From NCBI RefSeq assembly GCF_018403325.1, contig NZ_BOSL01000004.1, forward strand, positions 248,001 to 312,000: DNA of 64,000 nt. Reading direction: 5' to 3'. The notes beneath the pieces were generated by a model, which saw nothing but the letters and a program-made list of their open reading frames with translations, made no database searches and was not told the origin of the DNA. The position numbers and the translations under genes were made by a program. This document shows, piece by piece, positions 46,427 to 55,127 of the stretch. Within the stretch, counting starts at the first letter, position 1, and each line of letters begins with the position of its first letter. Origin of the DNA: Paenibacillus vini (GTDB lineage: Bacteria > Bacillota > Bacilli > Paenibacillales > Paenibacillaceae).

Positions 46427-47863
46427 ATGAATAAATATGATGTGATTGTGGTTGGAGCCGGACCTGCAGGAATATTCGCTTGTTATGAATTGACACGCCG
46501 CGCGCCTCATTGGAAGGTGCTGCTGGTTGATAAAGGACATGACATTTACCGGCGCCGTTGTCCGATTCTGGAGGAGAAGATCACGCTTTGTCCGCCTGCC
46601 GCAGGCAAAAAGGAATTTGCCGGCTGTCTTCCGGCCTGCTCCATTACAGCGGGATTCGGCGGCGCAGGAGCTTATAGCGACGGCAAGTTTAATATAACGA
46701 CTGAATTCGGCGGTTGGATGACCGATTACATTGCGCCTTCCAAAGTGCTTGAGCTGATCCGCTATGTGGATTCCATCAATCTCGAACACGGGGCAACCGA
46801 GAATATCACCGATCCGATGACGGATGCGATTCGCGGAATCGAACAGCAGGGATATGCCGCCGGACTGAAACTGTTGCGCGCCCAAGTACGTCACCTGGGT
46901 ACGGAACAAAATCTGGAGATATTAAAGTCGATTTATGAATACCTGAAAACGCGGATCGATATGATATATAAGGCGGAAGTTGAAGATCTGATTACCGTCA
47001 AGGAAGATGGGCAGCATCGGGTTCAAGGCATCATTTTGAAAAATGGCGATACGTATGAAGCCGATCAAGTGATGGTAGCTCCGGGGCGCGACGGTTCGGC
47101 CTGGTTGACCGACATATTGAAGAAACGCCGCCTGAAAATGACGAACAATCAAGTTGACGTAGGCGTTCGGGTGGAAACCTCCGACGTGGTTATGAGAGAA
47201 ATCAATGAACATCTATATGAAGGAAAATTTATATTCAACACCTCGGTCGGCACCCGTGTCCGTACGTTTTGCAGCAATCCGTCGGGACATGTCGTGGTGG
47301 AGAACCATAGCGGTGTTATGGCGGCCAACGGCCATTCCTACAAGGATCCTGCACTGGGATCTTCCAATACGAACTTTGCTTTATTGGTCTCGCATAAATT
47401 CACCGATCCGTTTGACAAGCCGAACGAATATGCCAGAGAGATTTGCCAGCGGGCGAATGATCTTTCGAACGGCGGCGTGATCATTCAGAAGTATGGAGAT
47501 ATTTTGCGAGGACGGCGTTCGACGGCAGGGCGTATTGCGGAGGGCTTCCTGGAGCCGACTCTGAAAGAGGCCGTTCCCGGGGATCTGGGGCTCGTACTTC
47601 CATATAATACGATGAAAAGTTTGATTGAAATGGTAGAGGCGCTCGAAAAGGTGACTCCGGGCATCGCCTCCGAACACACGCTATTCTATGGCGTAGAGGC
47701 GAAGTTCTATTCGGCGCGTCCGAAGCTGTCGGAATCGCTGGAAACCGAGATCGCCGGGCTTTACTGCGGCGGGGACGGCGCCGGAATTACCCGGGGCTTG
47801 GCCCAGGCAGGAGCCGCAGGCGTTTGGATCGCCCGTGGTATGCTGGAGAAGGCGGGAGTATAG
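46427..47863 (+). CDS. NAD(P)/FAD-dependent oxidoreductase (COG2509-like)
   Basis: Flavoprotein of 478 residues. The N-terminal dinucleotide-binding motif VVGAGPAGIFACYEL (residues 7-21) binds FAD; several Cys residues follow (RRCPILEEKITLCPP and GCLPAC, about residues 43-70), and a second FAD contact GLYCGGDGAGITRGLAQAG lies near 443. The family has no firmly assigned substrate. AGGAGG precedes the ATG at ideal spacing. Control by a purine riboswitch suggests a link to purine or redox-cofactor metabolism. The open 3' region holds a palindrome quartet before the terminator at 48099. Confidence 0.85.
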   Translation: MNKYDVIVVGAGPAGIFACYELTRRAPHWKVLLVDKGHDIYRRRCPILEEKITLCPPAAGKKEFAGCLPACSITAGFGGAGAYSDGKFNITTEFGGWMTDYIAPSKVLELIRYVDSINLEHGATENITDPMTDAIRGIEQQGYAAGLKLLRAQVRHLGTEQNLEILKSIYEYLKTRIDMIYKAEVEDLITVKEDGQHRVQGIILKNGDTYEADQVMVAPGRDGSAWLTDILKKRRLKMTNNQVDVGVRVETSDVVMREINEHLYEGKFIFNTSVGTRVRTFCSNPSGHVVVENHSGVMAANGHSYKDPALGSSNTNFALLVSHKFTDPFDKPNEYAREICQRANDLSNGGVIIQKYGDILRGRRSTAGRIAEGFLEPTLKEAVPGDLGLVLPYNTMKSLIEMVEALEKVTPGIASEHTLFYGVEAKFYSARPKLSESLETEIAGLYCGGDGAGITRGLAQAGAAGVWIARGMLEKAGV

Positions 47864-47875
47864 CGGCAGCGAGTG

Positions 47876-47916
47876 GAGGAAGATTTGATTGGATAATATC
47901 CAATCAAATCTTCCTC
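47876..47916. repeat. Perfect 19-bp-arm palindrome (first of quartet B)
   Basis: Arms 47876-47894 and 47898-47916 pair perfectly around AAT. Core is GATTGGAT/ATCCAATC. There is no T run, so this is not a simple terminator. It begins 13 bases after the oxidoreductase stop codon. Confidence 0.9.
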
Positions 47917-48070
47917 AAGAGCGCTTACTTGCTAAGTTCATTGGAGAAATTCCAATGAGGGAGCGCCATTTAAGCAAGTATTGAATTAAATGGGGGTAAT
48001 GATTGGAAATCTTCCAAGCAGACTTGCTCCTGGGCATGGATTGCCGATTCTCATTGGAATTTATCCAATG
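47876..48070. repeat. Palindrome quartet B (TTGGA/TCCAA type)
   Basis: Four palindromes centred at 47896, 47948, 48010 and 48061 (spacings 52, 62, 51), each with TTGGA and TCCAA 9 bp apart between GG and CC. The second and fourth are CATTGG/CCAATG. A further perfect 8-bp inverted repeat CCATTTAA/TTAAATGG (47966-47973 with 47986-47993) is centred exactly midway. The first-to-last distance is 165 bp, as in quartet A near 9 kb. The 269-bp gap around it holds no gene. Confidence 0.85.
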
Positions 48071-48098
48071 GTGAGGATAAGAAGGGGATTAGACAGAG

Positions 48099-48134
48099 GA
48101 ACGGTGGAGCAAAGGAAGCTCCACCGTTCTTTTT
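48099..48134 (+). terminator. Terminator after the oxidoreductase gene
   Basis: 12-bp perfect stem GAACGGTGGAGC/GCTCCACCGTTC (48099-48110 with 48118-48129) followed by TTTTT. It lies 236 bases after the stop codon, so quartet B would be inside the transcript. Confidence 0.85.
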
Positions 48135-48873
48135 AAGTTGCCCGGGAATAGAAATAAGGCTGAACCATACTGCTGTTCTGCGGTTGCCGGTAACGTATCT
48201 CTTCATTGATCTCCTTATATACTTGGACCGAATAAAAGAGAGTCGTGACGATTAAGATCAGTACGGGCAATACGGCGAGAGCGATAGGAATGTACAGACT
48301 CGTTTCGCCGGCGGTCGCGATTCGTTCTTCCCGGAGATCCGGGAAGTTGGCCAAGCGAGCATTTATGGCTCTGATTTTCCGCCGGGCATGATGCAAATAG
48401 ATCTTGTTGGCGAACAGGGCAAAGATAGCCTGAAGCACGATATTGGCGATGAGAACCACGACCACGACGCCTCCCGAGAAGTAATACACCGGGAACATGA
48501 TCGCACGGACGATATTGACCATGAAACTCATCACAATCAGGTATAGGAGCAGATACAAATACATGCCCCTATACAGCATCCAATAGCCTCCGAACAGGAA
48601 TGCGGGCCAATTCCAGCGCCGGTCCTGATTCCAGATGCTCAAGTATTCATCGGCCTTCTTGCCGACAAACAGAGCAAAATCCTCTTCAGTAGGCTCCGTA
48701 TCCCTACCCCGATTCCCTGCTCCTGCCGCATATCCGACCGAACCGGATGACTGGGGGGCGTAGTAGGGATTATCGGCAGGAGCCGTTTCTTCCCGGGGAT
48801 TCACCGGACTTCCGCAGCTAACGCAAAACTTGTCATCTTCTAAAAGTTTAGTACCGCAATTTGAACAAAACAT
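48133..48873 (-). CDS. Zinc-ribbon DUF2628 membrane protein
   Basis: Protein of 246 residues. The N-terminus is a four-cysteine zinc ribbon (CSNCGTK and CVSCGSPV, residues 3-22), followed by a flexible segment and a DUF2628-type region (WNWPAFLFGGYWMLYRGMY, about 91-109) leading into three or four membrane helices. GGAGG lies 6 bases before the ATG. No partner genes adjoin it. The function is not known; such proteins are common single genes in Bacillota. Confidence 0.82.
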   Translation of the reverse strand: MFCSNCGTKLLEDDKFCVSCGSPVNPREETAPADNPYYAPQSSGSVGYAAGAGNRGRDTEPTEEDFALFVGKKADEYLSIWNQDRRWNWPAFLFGGYWMLYRGMYLYLLLYLIVMSFMVNIVRAIMFPVYYFSGGVVVVVLIANIVLQAIFALFANKIYLHHARRKIRAINARLANFPDLREERIATAGETSLYIPIALAVLPVLILIVTTLFYSVQVYKEINEEIRYRQPQNSSMVQPYFYSRAT

Positions 48874-48990
48874 GGCTACCTCCGACCGACTTATTTCAAT
48901 AGCATCGTAATAGTTCGAAAGAACTAAGTCATTTATATTTATCGGAACAGTTGGTGCATAATTGAATAGAAATCAAATCAAAAATCTGTA

Positions 48991-49019
48991 TTGCATTGTC
49001 CGGAAACGTTATATATAAT
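48991..49019 (+). promoter_or_regulatory. SigA-type promoter of the LacI regulator operon
   Basis: TTGCAT (48991-48996), 17-base spacer, perfect TATAAT (49014-49019), with the operator at 49025 directly downstream. Confidence 0.8.
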
Positions 49020-49024
49020 AGTTT

Positions 49025-49040
49025 ATGCAACCGGTTGCAT
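49025..49040. promoter_or_regulatory. LacI-family operator
   Basis: ATGCAACCGGTTGCAT, a perfect 16-bp palindrome with the central CG typical of LacI-family sites, covering the start of transcription. It fits autoregulation by the regulator encoded 22 bases downstream. Confidence 0.85.
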
Positions 49041-49061
49041 TAGATAGGAGAGATTTAGAAG

Positions 49062-50063
49062 ATGTCCAAGATAACGATTCAAGAAATCGCCGATTTGGCG
49101 GGCGTGAACAAGGCGACGGTTTCCCGCGTGATCAACGGGAACCGTAACATTTCGGAAAAGACGCGGCTGAAAGTCGAAGCTATCATGAAGCAGCACAACT
49201 ATGTCCCCAATTCTATAGCCCGGGGATTGGCCTTCAATAAAACCTTTACCGTCGGATTTTGCTCGGATTATACGGATAAGCGGGCTTTTGCCAATCCGTT
49301 CTTTTACAAGGTACTTCAAGGAATCGAAGAGATCGTCTATAACCATGATCATATGTTTTTAATGATGAGCGATCATGATCATGACAACAAGAAAAGCCAA
49401 TCGACTTTCGAACGAGTGGTAGTGGAGCATCGTGTCGACGGGTTGATTATTCCGAATTCGCTGCTGAATGAGCGGAATTACGAATTGCTCGTTAAGCATG
49501 AGATGCCTTACGTCGTCACGGGGGAAAACATGCTGTCCAAAGACGGCGTTCCGTGGGTAGACATCGATAACGTGCAGGCCGGTCAAATTTTGACGGAGCA
49601 TCTGATCGATCTTGGCTGCCGGGAAATCATGATTTATGCAGGCGGAGCAGCCGCGGAGAGGGATAAATTTATCGCCGACCGGCTGAAGGGTTACCGGAAA
49701 ACGATGGAGAACCATCGTTTGGAAGTCCGTATTATCGAGCAAGCCGAAGTGTTGAAATCGCTTTACGGCTCCGAGTCGTCCGAATCGGCTGTGGAGGGGC
49801 GCCCCGAAGCATTAATTTGCTGCACGCATGAACAGCTCTTTGAAATATTGGATTTCGAGAACGGAAATCCCTTGCTTTCGGAAATCGCGTTGGCGACCTT
49901 TGACGATTTCCCCATGTCCAAGTATATGAAGCATCCGGTACACTTTGTGGAAGTCGACCTCGAGATGATGGGAAAAGCAGCGGCAAGCATGCTGTTTTCC
50001 TTAATGAACAAGGAGCCGGGCGTACCGAAGTCGGTGTCCATTGCTACAAGAATCGGAAGTTAA
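49062..50063 (+). CDS. LacI-family transcriptional regulator of the maltodextrin genes
   Basis: Repressor of 333 residues. The N-terminal helix-turn-helix (TIQEIADLAGVNKATVSRVI, residues 4-23) and hinge helix (YVPNSIARGLA, about 47-57) bind a CG-centred palindrome; the rest is a periplasmic-binding-like sensor domain. It is the first gene of a cluster with a GH13 enzyme, maltodextrin-type importer, debranching enzyme and pullulanase, so a maltodextrin-responsive role like MalR is inferred. Candidate target sites lie at its own promoter and before the genes at 55128 and 59462. Confidence 0.9.
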   Translation: MSKITIQEIADLAGVNKATVSRVINGNRNISEKTRLKVEAIMKQHNYVPNSIARGLAFNKTFTVGFCSDYTDKRAFANPFFYKVLQGIEEIVYNHDHMFLMMSDHDHDNKKSQSTFERVVVEHRVDGLIIPNSLLNERNYELLVKHEMPYVVTGENMLSKDGVPWVDIDNVQAGQILTEHLIDLGCREIMIYAGGAAAERDKFIADRLKGYRKTMENHRLEVRIIEQAEVLKSLYGSESSESAVEGRPEALICCTHEQLFEILDFENGNPLLSEIALATFDDFPMSKYMKHPVHFVEVDLEMMGKAAASMLFSLMNKEPGVPKSVSIATRIGS

Positions 50064-50111
50064 GGGCCTTTATTATTCATGTACAAAACTATACAGGATG
50101 AAGAGGAAACT

Positions 50112-51845
50112 ATGATAATGACTAACTATGATCACGACCCGGCGGTAGACGCCACCTTAATCTCGCTTAACGAGCTGGAGGTTCGTCTCAGGCTTCCGGC
50201 GGAAGCCGAACAAGTGCGGCTGCTCTACTGGAATAAGTACAAAACCGAACAATTCGGAGTTCAGTCGCAGCCGATGACGCTATGGGCGGAATCGGAGCAA
50301 CACCGCTATTACCGCACGATATTGACCGGTATGGAATCCCGGATTCGATACCTACAATATGCTTTTGAATTTAAGCTCGAGGGGGAGACGCGTTGGCTTA
50401 ATACCGAGGGATTGCAGAGTACGAAAGGTTTCAAAGGAAGCTATTCTTATGCTTACGCGGGAGACCGGGATGCCGTACAAGCTCCGGAATGGATCGGGGA
50501 CCGGGTATGGTATCAGATTTTCCCCGAGAGATTCTGCAACGGAGATCTAGGCAATGACCCCGAGGGGACGGAACCCTGGGGAAGCGAGCCTACCCGGGAC
50601 AATTACATGGGAGGTGACCTGCAAGGCATTATTGGCAAGCTGGATTATCTCGGCAGGCTTGGAATTAACGCCTTATATTTGAATCCGGTGTTTACGGCGA
50701 CTTCGAATCACAAGTACGACACGGTCAATTATTTTGAAATCGATCCGCAGTTCGGTACGATACAAGATTTGCGGGAACTGGTGAACAAGTGCCATGAACG
50801 CGGGATCAAGGTCGTTCTGGATCTGGTAATCAATCACTGCGGATTTTATCATCCCTATTTTCAGGATGTGGTGGAAAAAGGAGAGGCTTCGGCTTACAAA
50901 GAGTGGTTCTACGTCAATAATTATCCGGTTGAGCGGAGCGAGGAAGATTACGATTCCGTGGGGTATTACCAGTGGATGCCTAAGCTGCGGACATCGAATC
51001 CCGAAGTACAGCAGTACATTTATGATATCGTTTCCTTTTGGCAGAAAGAAACAGGTATCGACGGCTGGAGAATCGATGTCGCAGATGAGGTGGAGATCAG
51101 CTTCTTGCGGGAGCTGAAATCCTGTGTCAAGAGATTAAATCCTAACGCAATCATTATTGCAGAAATTTGGGACGATGCCAAGCGGCTGATGATGTCGGGC
51201 GGGGTCGACAGCGTCATGAACTATGAGTTCAGAACTATTCTGTTTGACTATTGTCTCGACCGTTCCATTACGCTTCGGCAGTTTCATTCCCGTTTGGTCC
51301 GGCTTGCCCATAGATACTCCCTGAAGGAGCTGCACCAGATGTTCAACCTGCTGGGAAGCCACGATACGGAACGCATTTTGACCCGTTGCGGGGAAAATGG
51401 GGATAAGCTGCGTCAAATCATGGCTATCCAATTTGTCTTCCCGGGTAATCCAACCGTTTATTACGGCGACGAATTGGGAATGACCGGGGAGAATGATCCG
51501 GGCTGCCGAGGAAGCATGACATGGGAACGATCACCGGAGGAATCGGACCTGTTCGGGTACACGCAGAACTGGATCACGCGCAAAAGAGAGAATCCGCTCT
51601 TGCAGAGCGGCTCCTTGGAGCTCCGTTACCGGGAAGGTTCGGATTGCTACGTCATCCGGCGGTACATGGGGACGGACGAAATCGTGCTTCTTTGCAATTT
51701 CTCCGCAGATCGTCTGGCCCTTGCGCCTGAGCTGTCCCGATTTGATTTAAACGGCTCATATAACATTTGCGATTTTGAATATACGGGTGATCTGCCTGAA
51801 AACATTGAACCTGGCCAATGCCTGCTTTTTCAGACTGTCAAATAA
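50112..51845 (+). CDS. GH13 neopullulanase/cyclomaltodextrinase-type alpha-glucan hydrolase
   Basis: Cytoplasmic alpha-glucan hydrolase of 577 residues. It has an N-terminal beta domain (1-125), then a GH13 barrel beginning at VWYQIFPERFCNGD, with the conserved regions DLVINHCG, the nucleophile Asp in GWRIDVADEVE, the acid Glu in IIAEIWDDA, and LGSHDTERI with the third carboxylate. The layout is that of the maltogenic amylase/cyclomaltodextrinase group, which acts on short dextrins and cyclodextrins. The start is ATG at 50112 (AGAGGAAACT upstream); the ATG at 50079 lacks a ribosome site. No signal peptide. Confidence 0.9.
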   Translation: MIMTNYDHDPAVDATLISLNELEVRLRLPAEAEQVRLLYWNKYKTEQFGVQSQPMTLWAESEQHRYYRTILTGMESRIRYLQYAFEFKLEGETRWLNTEGLQSTKGFKGSYSYAYAGDRDAVQAPEWIGDRVWYQIFPERFCNGDLGNDPEGTEPWGSEPTRDNYMGGDLQGIIGKLDYLGRLGINALYLNPVFTATSNHKYDTVNYFEIDPQFGTIQDLRELVNKCHERGIKVVLDLVINHCGFYHPYFQDVVEKGEASAYKEWFYVNNYPVERSEEDYDSVGYYQWMPKLRTSNPEVQQYIYDIVSFWQKETGIDGWRIDVADEVEISFLRELKSCVKRLNPNAIIIAEIWDDAKRLMMSGGVDSVMNYEFRTILFDYCLDRSITLRQFHSRLVRLAHRYSLKELHQMFNLLGSHDTERILTRCGENGDKLRQIMAIQFVFPGNPTVYYGDELGMTGENDPGCRGSMTWERSPEESDLFGYTQNWITRKRENPLLQSGSLELRYREGSDCYVIRRYMGTDEIVLLCNFSADRLALAPELSRFDLNGSYNICDFEYTGDLPENIEPGQCLLFQTVK

Positions 51846-51857
51846 GGAGCATGAACG

Positions 51858-53153
51858 ATGACAAATAAATGGAGCAAATTATCGCTGGTGATTCTGGCTA
51901 TGCTGCTGGTATTAACCGCATGCGGTTCGGGAGCCGGCACGGGTAACGAGAGTGCATCGGAATCCGGAGGGAAGGCTACCGGAAAGCAAGTAACCTTAAC
52001 GTTCTGGCATCACTACAGTACGGCATCTCCGGAGGAGAAAACGCTCACGGGAGTGCTGATCCCCAAATTCGAAGCCGAGAATCCGGGGATCAAGGTAAAA
52101 GCGGTAGCGATTCCTTGGGAAGAATTGCACAAGAAGCTGCAAATCGGAGGCAGCGGCGGGGACCTGCCGGATGTAGCCCGGCTGGATATCATTTGGGTGC
52201 CGGAGTTCCAGAAACGCGGGCTGCTTCAGCCGTTGGACGAGAAATTCAGCGATTTTAACGACATCGCCAAGGGACTGCTGGAAGGCCCGCTGTCTACGGC
52301 TAAAGTAGGGGAGCATTATTACGGCCTCCCGCTTAACACGAACACCAAGGTTTTGTTCTGGAATAAGGACATGCTGGCGCAAAGCGGTATCGATAAAGCG
52401 CCGGAAACCGCGGAGGAGTTCTTTGCGGATCTTGCGCAAATCAAAGCCAAATACGACAAGAGCTGGGGATATGGCGAGCCGGCCTTGCAGGGGTGGAATA
52501 TCCTTCCGTGGATTTGGAGTAACGGGGGAGATGTGCTCTCACCGGACTTTACGACGGCGGATGGTTTCTTGAACAGTCAGGCTACGATCGACATCGTTAC
52601 CAAGCTGAAAGCGGCATATACCTCAGGACAGCTCGCAGGATTTAAACCGGGCGATGTGCCGGTGACGGAAGGGCATGCGGGCGGAAGCTATGCCATGATG
52701 GCCGAAGGACCGTGGGCGGTTGCCCAGTTCCAGTCACAGTTCGGCGACTTCACGTTTGAAATGGCGTCCTTCCCGAAGGGCTCTGCCGGCTCCATACAGG
52801 TGCTTGGCGGGGAGGATCTCGGGATTTTCAGCAAGGACAAGCAGGAGGAATCCTGGAAGTTTGTGAAATTCATGGTTTCGGAAGCGGCGCAGGTCGAAAT
52901 GGGCAAAATCGGGCAAATACCGGTCAATCTGGATGCTATGGAGAGTAACGAAATCAAAGCAGTCGCCTATTACGCTCCATTCCTTGAACAGTTAAAGACA
53001 GCGAAGGCTCGTCCGCCGGTCGACTCCTGGCCGCAAATTGACGGAGTCCTTAGCGACACGATGAGCAGCATTTTTATGACCGACAAAGACGTCAAGGCTG
53101 AACTGGATGCTGCGGTATCCAAAATTGACGGATTGTTGAAGCTGAATAATTAA
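51858..53153 (+). CDS. Maltodextrin-type sugar-binding lipoprotein
   Basis: Extracellular receptor of an ABC importer, 431 residues, with signal sequence and lipobox LTAC (Cys22). A Gly/Ser/Glu-rich linker (24-40) leads into a family 1 solute-binding fold (LTFWHHYS at about 48, then VARLDIIWVPEF near 108 and a YYGLPLNTNTKVLFWNK stretch near 155). It lies 12 bases after the GH13 gene and before two permease genes. Ligand maltodextrin is inferred from the surrounding alpha-glucan enzymes. Confidence 0.9.
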   Translation: MTNKWSKLSLVILAMLLVLTACGSGAGTGNESASESGGKATGKQVTLTFWHHYSTASPEEKTLTGVLIPKFEAENPGIKVKAVAIPWEELHKKLQIGGSGGDLPDVARLDIIWVPEFQKRGLLQPLDEKFSDFNDIAKGLLEGPLSTAKVGEHYYGLPLNTNTKVLFWNKDMLAQSGIDKAPETAEEFFADLAQIKAKYDKSWGYGEPALQGWNILPWIWSNGGDVLSPDFTTADGFLNSQATIDIVTKLKAAYTSGQLAGFKPGDVPVTEGHAGGSYAMMAEGPWAVAQFQSQFGDFTFEMASFPKGSAGSIQVLGGEDLGIFSKDKQEESWKFVKFMVSEAAQVEMGKIGQIPVNLDAMESNEIKAVAYYAPFLEQLKTAKARPPVDSWPQIDGVLSDTMSSIFMTDKDVKAELDAAVSKIDGLLKLNN

Positions 53154-53164
53154 TTACACCGGGG

Positions 53165-53186
53165 GCGTCTTCCGCTTGGGAGACGC
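53165..53186 (+). other. Stem-loop between binding protein and permease genes
   Basis: 9-bp stem GCGTCTTCC/GGGAGACGC with a GCTT loop and no T run, 11 bases after the stop codon. More likely to protect the upstream mRNA than to terminate it. Confidence 0.6.
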
Positions 53187-53211
53187 TATCTCCAATGAAG
53201 GAGTCATGATC

Positions 53212-54081
53212 ATGCGCAAAAAAAACGGAACGGCCGGATATTTATTTTTTCTGCCCGTTTTTTTGTTTTTTGCCGTATTCATTCTGTATCCGTTAATTCG
53301 GAACTTCCTGTACAGCTTTTATGACTTCCGCCTAACCGATCTCAATCATTTGGAATTCATCGGGCTGGGGAACTACAGGCATGTATTTCAGGATCACGTT
53401 TTCTGGATTTCGCTTAAAAATATATTCATCTATGGGATCATCTCCGTTCCCGGCCAAATGGTCCTGGGATTTCTGGTCGCGTACGCCTTATACCAGAACC
53501 GGCCCGGAACCAAGACCTTCCGGGTGCTGTTCTTTTTACCGGTCATTACGTCTTGGGTAGTCGCGTCGCTAATTTTTAAATTCGTGTTCACTGATCAGGG
53601 ATATTTGAATTATTTCATAATGGATGTACTCCACTTTACCGATAAGACGATCAGTTGGTTGAGCGATCCGGGCAAAGCAATGATGGTGGTTAGCTTCCTC
53701 GGGATCTGGAAAGGCGTTGGATGGGCGATGGTAATTTATATGGCCGCCCTGCAAGGCGTGCCAAAGGATCAATACGAAGCTGCTTCGCTCGATGGATGTA
53801 ACGCCTGGCAGCAAATTCGCCATATTACGTTGCCGTCAATTCGCAGCACTACCTTTTTCATTCAAATGATGCTGATTATCGGCGCTTTTAATGTGTTCAC
53901 GTCGATTTATCTGATTACGGACGGCGGACCGCTGCACCAGACCGAAGTGATGCTTACCCGGATGTACCAGAAGGCGTTCACTGAATATGACCTCGGTTAT
54001 GCTTCCGCATTGTCCTACGTGTTTGCCGTCATTATTGCCGGCCTGACGTTTTTGCAGTTCCGTTTGAACAAACAGGAATAG
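53212..54081 (+). CDS. Sugar ABC transporter permease (MalF type)
   Basis: Channel subunit of 289 residues with six membrane helices and the EAA loop EAASLDGCNAWQQIRHITLP (about residue 185). The start is ATG at 53212, 8 bases after AAGGAG; ATGs at 53206 and a frame open to 53176 are less well placed. Works with the next permease and the lipoprotein; no ATPase gene is near. Confidence 0.9.
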   Translation: MRKKNGTAGYLFFLPVFLFFAVFILYPLIRNFLYSFYDFRLTDLNHLEFIGLGNYRHVFQDHVFWISLKNIFIYGIISVPGQMVLGFLVAYALYQNRPGTKTFRVLFFLPVITSWVVASLIFKFVFTDQGYLNYFIMDVLHFTDKTISWLSDPGKAMMVVSFLGIWKGVGWAMVIYMAALQGVPKDQYEAASLDGCNAWQQIRHITLPSIRSTTFFIQMMLIIGAFNVFTSIYLITDGGPLHQTEVMLTRMYQKAFTEYDLGYASALSYVFAVIIAGLTFLQFRLNKQE

Positions 54082-54096
54082 GAGGGAGGCGATCCT

Positions 54097-54924
54097 ATGC
54101 GCTCGCTTTGGAAGTCGATATGCGTCTATGCTTTTCTCGTTGTTGGCGGATTGATCTCCATTTATCCGTTAGTATATATGTTCATGACCGCATTGAAGCC
54201 GATGACTTTATTGTTTGAATTTCCACCGCGCTTTTTGCCTTCGGAAATGACCTTGTCCAATTTCAGGAATGCCTGGGTCAGTCAGAACTTCGCACTGTAT
54301 CTCTTTAACAGCGTTCTAGTTACTATAGCCAGCTTTGGTCTTATTTTTCTGTTTTCTTCGATGCTGGCCTTTGCTTATTCAAGATTTGACTTTAAAGGAA
54401 AGAAACTGAGTTTTACCATCTTGATGGGTGGGCTCGTCATTCCGAGTCTAACGCTTCTCATTCCCCAATTTGTGCTGATCCGTCAGCTCGGCATGTTTGA
54501 TTCGCGTTGGGGATTAATCGTTATTTACACGGCAGGGGCCATTCCGTTTACGACGTTTATGCTAAAGGGATTTTTCGATTCCATTTCCCGCGATATCGAT
54601 GAATCGGTGGAGATGGAAGGCGGAAATGCATGGACGCTGTTCTCCTCGATTATTTTACCGCTGTCCAAGCCTGCGTTCGTTCCGGCTACTATTTTCAATG
54701 CCCTAACGGTATGGGAGGAGTTCCCTTGGGCATTGACGATTATTAATGATCCGGCAAAACGCACTTTGCCGATTGCCTTGGCCAACTTCCAGGGTCAATA
54801 TACGACCCAATGGGGGATTGTATTCGCGGGTTCCTTGATCGCCATTCTGCCGATTATTCTGCTATTCCTGTTGTTACAGCGATATTTCATCGCCGGGATC
54901 ACCGCCGGGGCGGTTAAAGGTTAG
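54097..54924 (+). CDS. Sugar ABC transporter permease (MalG type)
   Basis: Channel subunit of 275 residues, six helices, EAA-type loop ESVEMEGGNAWTLFSSIILP (about residue 168) and the typical RYFIAGITAGAVKG ending. AGGAGGGAGG lies 9 bases before the ATG. It is 15 bases downstream of its partner and ends the importer block; a new promoter begins about 90 bases later. Confidence 0.9.
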   Translation: MRSLWKSICVYAFLVVGGLISIYPLVYMFMTALKPMTLLFEFPPRFLPSEMTLSNFRNAWVSQNFALYLFNSVLVTIASFGLIFLFSSMLAFAYSRFDFKGKKLSFTILMGGLVIPSLTLLIPQFVLIRQLGMFDSRWGLIVIYTAGAIPFTTFMLKGFFDSISRDIDESVEMEGGNAWTLFSSIILPLSKPAFVPATIFNALTVWEEFPWALTIINDPAKRTLPIALANFQGQYTTQWGIVFAGSLIAILPIILLFLLLQRYFIAGITAGAVKG

Positions 54925-55006
54925 GCCTTGTGTGCAGAAAGATGCATTCTTGGTAAGCTGCACTGGAATGTACATGGAACGCCATAAATCCTGCAAATTA
55001 TCTATG

Positions 55007-55020
55007 TGCAAACGATTGAC
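55007..55020. promoter_or_regulatory. LacI-type operator overlapping the -35 of the debranching enzyme gene
   Basis: TGCAAACGATTGAC, CG-centred with CAA/TTG arms, overlapping TTGACC at 55016-55021. Confidence 0.5.
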
Positions 55021-55045
55021 CTGCAGGAAAGAGCGATGATATAAT
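55016..55045 (+). promoter_or_regulatory. SigA-type promoter of the debranching enzyme-pullulanase operon
   Basis: TTGACC (55016-55021), 18-base spacer, perfect TATAAT (55040-55045). Confidence 0.8.
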
Positions 55046-55064
55046 TCAGCACATAATGGTTAAG

Positions 55065-55074
55065 TAAACGTTTA
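55065..55074. promoter_or_regulatory. Downstream LacI-type operator
   Basis: TAAACGTTTA, a perfect CG-centred palindrome within the extended GTTAAGTAAACGTTTAAC, about 20 bases after the -10, placed to block elongation. Its centre is 56 bases from that of the site at 55007. Confidence 0.55.
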
Positions 55075-55127
55075 ACTAGCTGCGGATATAACTTCTTTTT
55101 CTGTAGCGTTAAAGGGGGAGTTGCGGC

